The notes under the pieces: generated by a model
Told to the model about the DNA's origin: nothing
Seen by the model: the letters and a program-made list of their open reading frames with translations, nothing else
The model's database searches: none
From: an uncultured Arenicellaceae bacterium
GTDB taxonomy: Bacteria; Pseudomonadota; Gammaproteobacteria; Arenicellales; Arenicellaceae
Direction: 5' to 3'
NCBI GenBank assembly: GCA_938002995.1
Contig: CALKZN010000012.1
Span: 1-52,222 of the forward strand
DNA: 52,222 nucleotides
Program-made: the position numbers and the translations under genes
In this document: positions 1 through 8,831 of the stretch, piece after piece
Numbering within the stretch: position 1 is the stretch's first letter
Layout: each line of letters starts with the position of its first letter

Positions 1-30
1 TTATCACCTACTCATAATTAGCATTTAAAA

Positions 31-642
31 ATGGCCAATCTACCCGCTTTATTACAAAACCCTGAATTTTTAGATGCTGCTGCAAAACCAAGTCAATGGC
101 CTGAAGGTGGTGTTGAAGTTGCTTTTGCTGGTCGTTCAAACGTCGGCAAATCTAGCGCTATCAATACTATTATGCAGCGTAAGAAATTAGCCCGAACCAG
201 TAAAACTCCTGGACGAACTCAACAAATCGTTTTTTTCTCACTAAGCGAAAAGCAACGTGTTGTAGATTTACCAGGCTATGGTTTTGCAAAAGTGCCTATT
301 GCCGTTCGAAAGGACTGGGAAAAATACATTGGCTTTTATATTAGCTCACGGCAAAATCTAAAAGGTTTGGTTCAACTCATGGATGTTCGCCATCCTTTAA
401 CAGACCTGGATAAACAAATGCTGATGTGGTGCACAGATATCGGCTTACCAGTTCATATTATGCTCACTAAAGCGGACAAACTAAAGTTCGGTGCTGCAAA
501 AAACACCTTATTAAAAGTCGCTAAACAAATCGAAGAGTTAGGTGCCGATTGCACATTACAACTTTTTTCTTCACATAAAAACATGGGTGTTGATGATTGC
601 CGCCAACAATTACTTACATGGCTATCTAACCCTGACGAGTAA
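31..642 (+). CDS. engB: Ribosome biogenesis GTPase EngB (YihA/YsxC)
   Basis: This is a TrmE-Era-EngA-EngB family GTPase that helps assemble the large ribosomal subunit in the cytoplasm. The P-loop GRSNVGKSS is at residues 34-42, followed by the switch segment TPGRTQQ, the G3 motif DLPGYG and the G4 motif TKAD. The length of 203 aa is close to the E. coli protein (210 aa). The ATG at 31 has only a weak upstream purine stretch, and the reading frame does not extend usefully before it. In many gammaproteobacteria this gene lies beside polA; here polA is about 4 kb away, read on the other strand, with three envelope genes between. The assignment is secure. Confidence 0.97.
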   Translation: MANLPALLQNPEFLDAAAKPSQWPEGGVEVAFAGRSNVGKSSAINTIMQRKKLARTSKTPGRTQQIVFFSLSEKQRVVDLPGYGFAKVPIAVRKDWEKYIGFYISSRQNLKGLVQLMDVRHPLTDLDKQMLMWCTDIGLPVHIMLTKADKLKFGAAKNTLLKVAKQIEELGADCTLQLFSSHKNMGVDDCRQQLLTWLSNPDE

Positions 643-713
643 TTTCAAAATGAAGTGTTAACTTGTGTTACAGGTGGTTTTAGATTGCTCCTTATCTACA
701 TACAATGACATCG

Positions 714-789
714 CTGGGTTAGAAACGACCAACCTATGCCATCCCCATTGGGTATCTTGCTTTTTAAGATACGTGAGTTTCTAACCCAG
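714..789. repeat. Structured intergenic element with perfect 13-bp outer stem
   Basis: The gap between engB and the next gene (643-919) holds no convincing ORF but does hold a compact foldable element. The arms CTGGGTTAGAAAC (714-726) and GTTTCTAACCCAG (777-789) are perfect reverse complements. Inside lie a 7-bp hairpin (752-758 with 766-772) and a weaker 4-bp pairing (729-732 with 748-751), so the element could form a three-way junction. It resembles REP/MITE-type palindromes or a small structured RNA. The strand is unknown, and I see only one copy in this window. Confidence 0.5.
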
Positions 790-919
790 TTTATTATTTC
801 CTCTTAGCCTTCCACTTCGATTTCGAGTTAATACTGTCAACAATGATCAACAAATCAATTGCTGACTTGTTAAATCAGGCCTTTTAGATATGCTCACAGC
901 CTGATAGCATTCAGATATT

Positions 920-2332
920 ATGAAATTTTTCGATAAAAAAATCCTGCCCGCTATTGGGTTGTTGTTACTGGCTGCCTGTACCGATCCGGATGCAGAAATT
1001 AAAGAGTTAAATACCAATGAACTAAATGATGTCATTGATACTTTATATATTGAAAGCAAACAAGGAGAATCCAGCGATACAGACACGCCACAAATTGCAT
1101 CACAAGAAAGCCTTGAACCGTCATCTACACAAACTGTTGTAGAAGCTGCTACGGAAACTACAACTAGCCTTATCGAAAACCAAACCATCGCTAATGATTC
1201 AGCTACAAACAATACTCCGCCTACTGAGCAAGAAAGCACTTCATCAAGACCTAAAGAATCTGAGTCAGTAGCAGAAAATACCGACACTATAGAATCTGCT
1301 GCTAGTTCAAGTGAGTCAGAACAAGAAGCCGCATCGATAAATGATTCTAACTCCAATTCTGATGAATTGACTGATACAACTACTGTTGCGAAAAGCTCAT
1401 TAACCGAGACAACAGATACTGATGCGGAAAAAATAGCGAGTACTAGCTTTTCCAAACCAACCACAACAAGCGAAACGCTATCTGACATTGTATTAAAAGA
1501 ATTATTAGCAAAATATCCAACTATTGATTACAGCAACTCATTCACTAACTCTGAAGAAACTCAAACCATTGATACTTATTGCACAGCAATCTCTGAACGT
1601 TTAAGCAGTGTTTCAAAAAAGGGTTGCTTGGCCTCAAACCATCGTTTATCTCCTTTCAAAACAGTTAAAGGAAATCCAATTGTTGTGACGGAATTTGCAC
1701 CTATAGAAGGGCGTAAACCATTAGGCAAAATTTTAGTCATTGGTGGCACTCATGGTGACGAACTCACCTCAGTCAGTACCGCTTATAAATGGATCTCTAA
1801 TTTGAATAGATTCCATAGTGGTTTGTTTCATTGGCATTTAGCTCCTGCATTAAATGCGGATGCCATATTAAAGCGACCAGCGACTAGACCGAATACAAAC
1901 GGGGTTGATATTAACCGAAATCTACCTACTCCAGATTGGGGTAAGCAGTCAGCGCTTCGCTGGGAAAAACTTAGCAAAAACTCACGTAAAAATCCGGGAA
2001 AATCCGCAGCTAGCGAACCTGAAACACAATGGATCATGCATGAAATTGCTACCTTCAAGCCTGATGCTATTGTTAGTATTCATGCCCCTTATGGCATCTT
2101 AGATTTTGATTCACCGCAATTAAATAATGCGCCAAAAAACTTTGGTCGCTTACAACTTAATCTACTGGGCACTTACCCAGGATCTCTAGGCAACTACGCC
2201 GGCATCCAACGCAAGATTCCTGTATTAACACTAGAATTACCTAATGCTACTGCTATGCCTTCTCAGAAAGAACTAGCAGCAATATGGGCCGATATGATCA
2301 AATGGCTTAGAGTTCAATTGAGCGCATCTTAA
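920..2332 (+). CDS. Lipoprotein M14-family zinc peptidase/amidase (MpaA-like)
   Basis: The protein starts with a lipoprotein signal (LLLLAAC, lipid-carrying Cys20). Residues 21 to about 190 are a low-complexity stretch rich in Ser, Thr, Glu and Asp, and the remainder is a zinc carboxypeptidase-like domain. The family's key residues are visible: zinc ligands His278 and Glu281 in THGDE, the DINRN motif with Arg333, a third ligand His388 in SIHAP, and a candidate catalytic Glu439 in TLELP. Known relatives (MpaA, M14) cut murein peptides, so a role in peptidoglycan turnover at a membrane is inferred. The long acidic linker may let the enzyme reach the cell wall. A 7-bp inverted repeat (874-880 with 899-905) lies just before the start. 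The gene converges on the L,D-transpeptidase gene. Confidence 0.85.
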   Translation: MKFFDKKILPAIGLLLLAACTDPDAEIKELNTNELNDVIDTLYIESKQGESSDTDTPQIASQESLEPSSTQTVVEAATETTTSLIENQTIANDSATNNTPPTEQESTSSRPKESESVAENTDTIESAASSSESEQEAASINDSNSNSDELTDTTTVAKSSLTETTDTDAEKIASTSFSKPTTTSETLSDIVLKELLAKYPTIDYSNSFTNSEETQTIDTYCTAISERLSSVSKKGCLASNHRLSPFKTVKGNPIVVTEFAPIEGRKPLGKILVIGGTHGDELTSVSTAYKWISNLNRFHSGLFHWHLAPALNADAILKRPATRPNTNGVDINRNLPTPDWGKQSALRWEKLSKNSRKNPGKSAASEPETQWIMHEIATFKPDAIVSIHAPYGILDFDSPQLNNAPKNFGRLQLNLLGTYPGSLGNYAGIQRKIPVLTLELPNATAMPSQKELAAIWADMIKWLRVQLSAS

Positions 2333-2360
2333 AGATTTAAAATCCGCCACCTTTAAAAAA

Positions 2361-2390
2361 AGCCGCTATTGATATTATTCAATAGCGGCT
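2361..2390. terminator. Bidirectional intrinsic terminator
   Basis: A perfect 12-bp stem (AGCCGCTATTGA at 2361-2372 with its complement at 2379-2390) carries a 6-nt loop. It is followed by a T-run on the + strand and preceded by an A-run, so it can end both the peptidase gene and the converging L,D-transpeptidase gene. Confidence 0.9.
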
Positions 2391-2415
2391 TTTTTGTTTT
2401 TATAGGGATCGTTTT

Positions 2416-3636
2416 TTAAGCTCTGTCACCTTCATAAATAATTTTCCATTGTCCTTCAGACGACTTCTTCCAATAAATAGTTTTATCGGAAATTCCTTTA
2501 TAATTATCACTTAAATAGTTTTGTTTGAAGTCAACAGCAAACATATCCTTCTCACCAGGATAGATATACATAGATTGTAGACCCAATGATAATTGAATGA
2601 ATTTCTTACGCTGGTTAATAGCCTTTTTACGTTTTGACCATGGGGTGAAATCAAGTTTGCCAAAATTTAAATTATCTCGATCATAAAAAGACAGGTATCG
2701 ATCAATATCTAAACTCTCCCAGCCAGCAACCCATTCTTGCATCACCTTCAAGTACTCTTGACGTTGTTTTTTATGCTCTTCTTGAGAGAACCATTTAACT
2801 TTTTCTAACAATAACACTCGAGGCTTCTCTACTTGACGTAAAAACGTCGCCACTTCATCGTAATCATCATTGCTTAATACAAAACAACCTTGGCTTGCTA
2901 GTGGAGCACGACTATAAGTATCTGATGGCGTTCCATGTAGCCAAATGCCATAGCCCGTCCGTTTACGCCATCTGTCTACTTTGTTTGGATAATCAACCGG
3001 AAAAGCGCCACTACCATACAAATCAGGCAAGGTCTTACCATCAATTTCTCGAGTTACTGAGTACAAACCAATAGGTGTTTTATTATCTCCTTCAACCTGT
3101 TTCCCAAAACCCGCCGTGCCAATAGTCATATAGTAATCTTTAACTAAATAAGGCACGCCATTATTATTCCCAAAAATGAAAAATCGTCCTGTTGATGCTT
3201 CACCAACAAACACATATTTATCTTGGCCCATATCTAAGATACTAGCCGGAATCATTTCATCTTTTCTAGGCAGATTGGATTCATTACGCCATGTTGCACG
3301 TAAATTTAATTCATGACTAAAGTTTGTACGTATTAATTTGTCTTGTATGCCATCACCAAAATTAGTCAAATCTCCCGCCATTGCTGACAATATATCCGCT
3401 TTGATCAAAGCACCAATTCGACTTTTCGGGTATTCATTCAATAAAGCATCAACCATTGGTAATGCTTGATCCAAATTACCTTGCTCAACAGTCTCCACTA
3501 CACGCATCAATTTTGATTCGTATACTTCACCAATAGACTCTTTAGCAAAACTGGACCCGCTCAATATCATCGATATTGATATCAATATTGAGGCTAATGT
3601 GAATGTAGCTTTAAATTTTTTATTAAATATAATCAT
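2416..3636 (-). CDS. L,D-transpeptidase (YkuD domain) with C-terminal NTF2-like domain
   Basis: This envelope enzyme has an N-terminal signal sequence (residues 1 to about 31) and a helical segment (33-110). The YkuD catalytic domain (about 138-275) carries the family motif with His234 in WLHGTP and nucleophile Cys251 in SQGCFVL. The last ~110 residues form an NTF2/Cds6-like domain (WVAGWESLDIDRYLSFY). YkuD enzymes make or remodel 3-3 peptide cross-links or attach proteins to peptidoglycan; which applies here cannot be read from sequence. The gene lies 42 bp downstream of the TPR gene at 3679-4737, which ends in the same kind of domain, so the two are probably co-transcribed and functionally linked. 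Confidence 0.92.
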   Translation of the reverse strand: MIIFNKKFKATFTLASILISISMILSGSSFAKESIGEVYESKLMRVVETVEQGNLDQALPMVDALLNEYPKSRIGALIKADILSAMAGDLTNFGDGIQDKLIRTNFSHELNLRATWRNESNLPRKDEMIPASILDMGQDKYVFVGEASTGRFFIFGNNNGVPYLVKDYYMTIGTAGFGKQVEGDNKTPIGLYSVTREIDGKTLPDLYGSGAFPVDYPNKVDRWRKRTGYGIWLHGTPSDTYSRAPLASQGCFVLSNDDYDEVATFLRQVEKPRVLLLEKVKWFSQEEHKKQRQEYLKVMQEWVAGWESLDIDRYLSFYDRDNLNFGKLDFTPWSKRKKAINQRKKFIQLSLGLQSMYIYPGEKDMFAVDFKQNYLSDNYKGISDKTIYWKKSSEGQWKIIYEGDRA

Positions 3637-3678
3637 AGCTTTATAAGACCCTGTTAAGGTTTAACATCTTACACTTTA

Positions 3679-4737
3679 CTAACGAATGATTCTTTCAGCA
3701 ACAATTTTCCAATTTTTGCCGATTTTCTTAAACGTCAAACGTTTAGTAGAAACACCGGAAACAATATTTGATTGATAGTTTTGTTTAAACGTTACATTCA
3801 CCAAATCATTACTTAACGATTGTTTGAAATCATCTACGGAAACTGTAATGAAGCTCTTATTAGTCAACTTCAACTTACGATCTTGCAGCCATTGGTTCCT
3901 CGTTTTACCTTTCGCAGAATAATCTGGCGCATAAAAGCTAACAAATCGTCCCACGCTTTGATCAGACCATGCAGATGCCCACGATTTAACGATAGGGACC
4001 AAATCTTGATCAGCTTTTTTATCAGTGGGTTTCTGTGGGTCGGAAACAGTTGGTACCCGTGTAGTAAAAATTTTCTTTTCAGTCTGAGTAGCAATAGGTT
4101 TATTAGTATTACTAGCCAAAGCATCAACTGGCACAGGAACCTCTTTAATGACCTCCTTGACGACTTCAACCTCTTTGATTACTTCAACTTCCTTGATTAC
4201 CTCGACCTCTTTAATAACCTCAACTTCTTTTATTTGTACTGCTTGAGGAGCTAAGCTTGAAGCTGTCGCTAATGTCGGGGCAACGGTTTTATTATCTTTG
4301 CTCAAGGCTCGTTGATATGCTGCTACCGCGAGATGCCCATTGAGCTTCTTTAAGCTTTGATAAATTTGAGCATACTCAGGTTTGGATGTCAGACCTTGCT
4401 CAAGTAGTTGACGAGCTTTATTAAAATTCCCTTTTTTAGAATAAATATTCGCTAGGTTCAAGTACGCCTCTGGTCTGGCAGGAAAACGTTTGATGAACAC
4501 TTCATATTGACGTTTTGCTACTTCTGTTTGCCCTAAATTTTCATGCGCTCTTGCTTGTAAAAAAAGTGCATTTTCATCATTCGCATCTTCTGCTAAGGCT
4601 GTCTTGAGCTGCGTCAATGCTTGACTAGGTTTCTGTTCGACTAAATCCTCTAAAGGAGCAGCAACAGCGGATCCCACTACAAAAGCCAGCGCTAAGGTGA
4701 TAATACCTACCTTTAAATTGTAAAAAAATTTATCCAT
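3679..4737 (-). CDS. Exported TPR protein with EVEVIK repeats and NTF2-like domain
   Basis: A signal peptide (cleavage near AVAA, residue 27) is followed by tetratricopeptide repeats (about 55-145). A hexapeptide tract, EVEVIK and variants, spans about 169-200, and an NTF2/Cds6-like domain ends the protein (about 247-352, with VKSWASAWSDQSVGRFVSFY). TPRs bind proteins and the charged repeat probably acts as a spacer. The C-terminal domain resembles that of the downstream L,D-transpeptidase, including the phrases FKQNY and KIGKNWKIV against its FKQNYLSD and SSEGQWKII. I infer a periplasmic partner or scaffold in peptidoglycan processing. The repeat is visible in DNA as 18-nt units around 4140-4240. 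The exact function is unknown. Confidence 0.8.
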   Translation of the reverse strand: MDKFFYNLKVGIITLALAFVVGSAVAAPLEDLVEQKPSQALTQLKTALAEDANDENALFLQARAHENLGQTEVAKRQYEVFIKRFPARPEAYLNLANIYSKKGNFNKARQLLEQGLTSKPEYAQIYQSLKKLNGHLAVAAYQRALSKDNKTVAPTLATASSLAPQAVQIKEVEVIKEVEVIKEVEVIKEVEVVKEVIKEVPVPVDALASNTNKPIATQTEKKIFTTRVPTVSDPQKPTDKKADQDLVPIVKSWASAWSDQSVGRFVSFYAPDYSAKGKTRNQWLQDRKLKLTNKSFITVSVDDFKQSLSNDLVNVTFKQNYQSNIVSGVSTKRLTFKKIGKNWKIVAERIIR

Positions 4738-4781
4738 ATAATTCTATGATGCCTTGACCTAACAAACGGCATTTAACGATT

Positions 4782-7505
4782 TTAGTGTGCTTCTCCCCAA
4801 TTATTACCCAAGCCAATATCTACCAATAGAGGGACACTTAATTGGGCAGAAGATTCCATTTTCTCACGAATTAAGGGTTCAATGATATTAACTTCTGCAT
4901 TTGGTACTTCAAAAACCAATTCATCATGCACTTGCATGATCATTTTAGTTTGTAAATTATCTTTTTCTAAGGTCGCTTGAATATCAATCATTGCCGTTTT
5001 GATGATATCAGCCGCAGTTCCTTGCATAGGGGCATTAATCGCTGTGCGTTCTGCATATTTACGTAACTGCCCATTTTTGGCGTTAATATCTGGCAGATAT
5101 AAGCGTCGTCCAAAAACTGTTTCGACATAGCCTTGTTCCGCTGCTGAGGAGCGAATGTCATCCATATAGCGTTTTACACCCGGATAACGATCAAAATAGA
5201 TATCAATATAATCTTGTGCCTCGTATCGACCAATGCCAAGTTGTTTAGCCAAACCAAATGCTGACATGCCATAAATCAAACCAAAATTAATAGCTTTAGC
5301 CCGACGACGTTGCTCAGAGTCCACTTGGTCTTGGTCTATATTTAAAATTTCAGCAGCCGTCGTTGTATGAATATCAGCACCTTCTCGAAACGCTTTCAAT
5401 AAGGTTTCATCTTGTGAAAGATGGGCCATGATTCGTAATTCAACTTGAGAATAATCGGCTGCCACCATTTTATAACCCTCAGGAACAATAAACGCATTTC
5501 TTATGCGCCGACCTTCGACACTTCGAATAGGAATATTTTGCAAGTTTGGATCACTAGATGATAAACGACCAGTCACAGCTACAGCTTGGTGATACGAAGT
5601 ATGCACTCGTCCGGTTTTCGGATTGATCATAATGGGCAGTTTATCGGTATAGGTCGACTTCAACTTACCCATACTACGATGCTCTAAAATGAGTTTTGGC
5701 AATTCATACTCAATTGCCAATTCTTGCAATACATCTTCCGCAGTTGATGGCTGACCTTTAGGTGTTTTACGAATGACTGGCAGAGCCATTTTTTCAAATA
5801 AAATTTCTTGAATTTGTTTTGGCGAAGCTAAATTAAAAGGTTGCTCTGCGAGCTCATACGCTTGCTGCTCAATAGCATCCATTTTTCCTGCCAACTCCTG
5901 GCTTTGCATCAACAAACTAGTGTCGTCAATCATCACTCCATTGCGCTGCACAGTATTGAGAACATCTAACATTGGCATCTCAATATTTTGAAAAATTGTT
6001 TTTAATTCATCGTCTTTATCCAGCTTTGGCCAAAGCTTATCGTGCAAGGCGAGCGTGATAAGCGCATCTTCAGCAGCATATTTTGCAGCAGATTCAATCG
6101 ACACTTGATCAAAGCTTATTTGATTTTTCCCTTTTCCAGCAAGTTCTTCATAAGAGATCGTTTTGTGGCCTAAATGTTTCATCGCCAAGGTATTCATATC
6201 ATGGCGATTACTCACACTATCCAACACATAAGATTCCAGCATAGTATCAAATGCGATGCCTTGTAAATCAACATCATGATTTGCTAAGACAGTGGCATCA
6301 TATTTCAAGTTTTGGCCAACCTTGAGGAGATTAGAATCTTCTAACAATGGCTTCACTTTGGCTAAGCTTTCTTCAAAAGGTATTTGTTCGCCCATACTAT
6401 GAGTCATAGGCAAATATGCACATTTAAGCACTTTTTCCTTAGTACCATAGTAGATTGCAAAAGACATGCCTACCAAACGAGCTTGCATCGCATCCAACGA
6501 TGTTGTCTCAGTATCAAAAGCAATTAGTGTCGCTTTTTTTAAGTCTGCTAACCACTGATCTAACTGTTCGCTTGTGGTGATTGTGTCGTAGTCAAAATCA
6601 GCAAAGTCATTGCTCACCGCCTCAGCATCGTCGCTAGATGCTCCTGCCTCTTCTAACCAGCTATTAAAACCAAGTTCACGATACATACTCAGCAAATTGT
6701 CATGATCTTCATCACTCATGACAAATGATTCAATATTTTGTTCAATATCCAGATCAAGACGAATAGTCACCAAGTCTTTGGACAACGCAAGTTGCTCTAT
6801 ACTTTCTCTTAAGTTCTCACCGACTTTACCGCCAATTTTATCTTGATTAGCAACGATCCCATCTAAAGAGTCATAGCTTTGTAGCCACTTAACCGCTGTT
6901 TTTGGACCTACCTTAGGGACACCTGGGATATTGTCAGAGGTATCGCCGACTAACGTTAGATAATCGATAATTTGTTCTGGTGTAACGCCAAACCGTTCAA
7001 TGATTCCTTCTCGATCATAAATAACATCTTTCATGGTATCGACAATTCGAACCTTTGGCGCTACTAATTGCGCCAAATCTTTATCGCCTGTAGAAATAGT
7101 GACTGAATAACCTTGATCCGCAGCTTGAGTAGCTAAGGTGCCAATCACATCATCCGCTTCTACTCCTTCAATTGATAAGGTTGGAAAACCTTGAGCCTTG
7201 ATAATCCTATGAACATAATCAACTTGGCTGCGCAAATCATCTGGCATTGATGGCCGATTAGCTTTGTACTGGTCATATAAGTCATGTCGAAAGGTTTTAC
7301 CCTTAGCATCGAACACAATCAAAAAATACTCTGAAGGAAAATCTTTACGCAATTTTTTGATCATATTCATGATCGCAAAAATAGCGCCTGTCGGTTGTCC
7401 ACTTGGGCTCGATAAACCTGATCTGGCAGTGGCAAAATAGGCTCGATATAAATATGATGAGCCATCCAAAAGAACTAGGTTTTTTTTATTGTTATGTTCA
7501 TCCAT
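4782..7505 (-). CDS. polA: DNA polymerase I
   Basis: This 907-aa protein is a complete three-domain polymerase I used in Okazaki fragment maturation and repair. The 5' nuclease domain is at about 1-290. The 3'-5' exonuclease domain at about 310-500 has Asp331 and Glu333 in FDTETTS and the Exo III aspartate in YAAEDALIT, so proofreading is probably active. The polymerase domain at about 530-907 has motif A DYSQVELR (Asp684), motif B RRRAKAINFGLIYG and motif C QVHDELVF (Asp861). No key residue is missing. It starts at ATG 7505, divergent from the small secreted protein gene at 7558 with 52 bp between, so their promoters must overlap. Confidence 0.98.
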   Translation of the reverse strand: MDEHNNKKNLVLLDGSSYLYRAYFATARSGLSSPSGQPTGAIFAIMNMIKKLRKDFPSEYFLIVFDAKGKTFRHDLYDQYKANRPSMPDDLRSQVDYVHRIIKAQGFPTLSIEGVEADDVIGTLATQAADQGYSVTISTGDKDLAQLVAPKVRIVDTMKDVIYDREGIIERFGVTPEQIIDYLTLVGDTSDNIPGVPKVGPKTAVKWLQSYDSLDGIVANQDKIGGKVGENLRESIEQLALSKDLVTIRLDLDIEQNIESFVMSDEDHDNLLSMYRELGFNSWLEEAGASSDDAEAVSNDFADFDYDTITTSEQLDQWLADLKKATLIAFDTETTSLDAMQARLVGMSFAIYYGTKEKVLKCAYLPMTHSMGEQIPFEESLAKVKPLLEDSNLLKVGQNLKYDATVLANHDVDLQGIAFDTMLESYVLDSVSNRHDMNTLAMKHLGHKTISYEELAGKGKNQISFDQVSIESAAKYAAEDALITLALHDKLWPKLDKDDELKTIFQNIEMPMLDVLNTVQRNGVMIDDTSLLMQSQELAGKMDAIEQQAYELAEQPFNLASPKQIQEILFEKMALPVIRKTPKGQPSTAEDVLQELAIEYELPKLILEHRSMGKLKSTYTDKLPIMINPKTGRVHTSYHQAVAVTGRLSSSDPNLQNIPIRSVEGRRIRNAFIVPEGYKMVAADYSQVELRIMAHLSQDETLLKAFREGADIHTTTAAEILNIDQDQVDSEQRRRAKAINFGLIYGMSAFGLAKQLGIGRYEAQDYIDIYFDRYPGVKRYMDDIRSSAAEQGYVETVFGRRLYLPDINAKNGQLRKYAERTAINAPMQGTAADIIKTAMIDIQATLEKDNLQTKMIMQVHDELVFEVPNAEVNIIEPLIREKMESSAQLSVPLLVDIGLGNNWGEAH

Positions 7506-7557
7506 AATAATTTGTTAATTGGTTTAAGCGATATTAATCGCATGTTATTCTAGCATT

Positions 7558-7965
7558 ATGAAACTTTCCTACCTGACAATTTCTTGCTTAAGCTACAGCT
7601 TAATTTTAGGGATTTTACCCTCTAACTTTGCTCAAGCTAACGATGATGAGTACAAAATAATTCGTTTTTATAAGTTAAATAGCAAGGGTCAACCAAATCG
7701 TTTATTAATGCGTGAATCGCGTTTAAAAAAACCAGGCTGCCACAACTTCGCAACTTCACCAAAAATTTTTCGATTAACGCAGATTGGCTATGAATATTGC
7801 ATCGTATATGCCAAAAAAAAATGCTCTGAAGGATCAGAAATTACCGGTAGCTGGAAAGGCGGGAAACTAGACACTAAATTTAGCCAAGGCGGCGAATGGT
7901 TATTTACACACCATAATGAAAAAGGTGTAAAAGCAAAATCTTGGTCATGCCAATTAAAAACTTAA
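7558..7965 (+). CDS. Small secreted protein of unknown function
   Basis: I do not recognise this 135-aa protein. It begins with a plausible Sec signal peptide (hydrophobic to about residue 25, cleavage near AQAN). The mature part has four cysteines (in PGCHNF, YEYCIVY, KKCSEG and SWSCQL), compatible with two disulfides in the periplasm. It is rich in Lys and Gly, with two short tracts that look like beta-strands. It is transcribed divergently from polA, and 9 bp separate its stop from the converging HhH-protein gene. A coding role is supported by the signal peptide and a clean frame. Confidence 0.6.
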   Translation: MKLSYLTISCLSYSLILGILPSNFAQANDDEYKIIRFYKLNSKGQPNRLLMRESRLKKPGCHNFATSPKIFRLTQIGYEYCIVYAKKKCSEGSEITGSWKGGKLDTKFSQGGEWLFTHHNEKGVKAKSWSCQLKT

Positions 7966-7974
7966 ATTAAGCTT

Positions 7975-8784
7975 TTAATATTCTTCGCGCTCATTAACTA
8001 AGGCTTTAGCTTGTTCTACCCATTTTTCACGCTCAATTCGACCTCGAAATACTAAGCGTTTATCACGCTTTTTAACGTCTTCTTTAGACCAATTGGCAAT
8101 TTGTTCAAAGGTATTAATTCCTTCATTATTCAACAAAATTTGAAATTTTGGGCCTACCCCTTTGATCAAGCTGAGATCATCAAAATCATCATACTCAGAA
8201 AAAAGTGTGATGGTATTGGGTTCTGAAGTAATGCTTGGCTCAACAGTGGTCGTGACTGATTCAATTTGCTCGTTAAAACGCTGACGTTTGACTTTTTGCT
8301 TATCCGTTAACTTGGCAAATTCACGGGTGACTTTCTCACTCGCTTTATGATTAGACGTTAATTTCACCGCGGCTTGGATGCTGACATACTCCTCGTACAT
8401 GCCCACTTCTTCTAGAAAATCCTTTTTTCTATCTTCAGCATTATCTAAAGCATTGTCTAAATCTTGTTTAAACTTCTTTGCTGCTTCCCTGTATGCAACT
8501 AATTTTCTTTTATGTACCGTTAACTGATTTTGCATACCCGTTAATTGATGGCTTAATTCCTCAATCAACTCGTTACTGTTATTAATGTTGTTATCTTTAT
8601 GTTTGGATAACCTTTCTAGCTTTCGTTGATTAGCCGTCAGAATCGATTGAATGTTTTTAACTTCATCCGCATTCTTTAAATCATCAATCAACTTTTGCGA
8701 TTGTAATTTCAATAATCGATCTTTGTAATCTTGATCTCTTGCAAAAAGTTTTAGATATCTTTTGCGATCTTTCTCTGATGTCAT
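7975..8784 (-). CDS. Coiled-coil protein with C-terminal helix-hairpin-helix domain (paralogue A)
   Basis: Residues 1 to about 170 are strongly charged and helical, predicted as a long coiled coil. The last ~70 residues contain LIKGVGPKFQILLNNEGI and the ending FRGRIEREKWVEQAKAL, a helix-hairpin-helix module of the kind called predicted 5' DNA nuclease/flap-endonuclease-like H3TH (COG3743 type). I see no nuclease active-site residues, so DNA or protein binding is more likely than catalysis. The neighbouring gene at 8832-9449 has the same architecture with a shorter coiled coil, and both are read leftward with a 47-bp gap, suggesting a duplicated operon. The function is unknown. Confidence 0.75.
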   Translation of the reverse strand: MTSEKDRKRYLKLFARDQDYKDRLLKLQSQKLIDDLKNADEVKNIQSILTANQRKLERLSKHKDNNINNSNELIEELSHQLTGMQNQLTVHKRKLVAYREAAKKFKQDLDNALDNAEDRKKDFLEEVGMYEEYVSIQAAVKLTSNHKASEKVTREFAKLTDKQKVKRQRFNEQIESVTTTVEPSITSEPNTITLFSEYDDFDDLSLIKGVGPKFQILLNNEGINTFEQIANWSKEDVKKRDKRLVFRGRIEREKWVEQAKALVNEREEY

Positions 8785-8831
8785 AAACTACTACCCACTA
8801 ACCCCAACAAACTGCATTTGAATGAAAATCC

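Noticed and set aside
847-1488. 213-aa minus-strand frame rich in Ser and Val
   Set aside because: It is antisense to the Ser/Thr/Glu-rich linker of the M14 lipoprotein; its composition mirrors that repeat and it has no domain.
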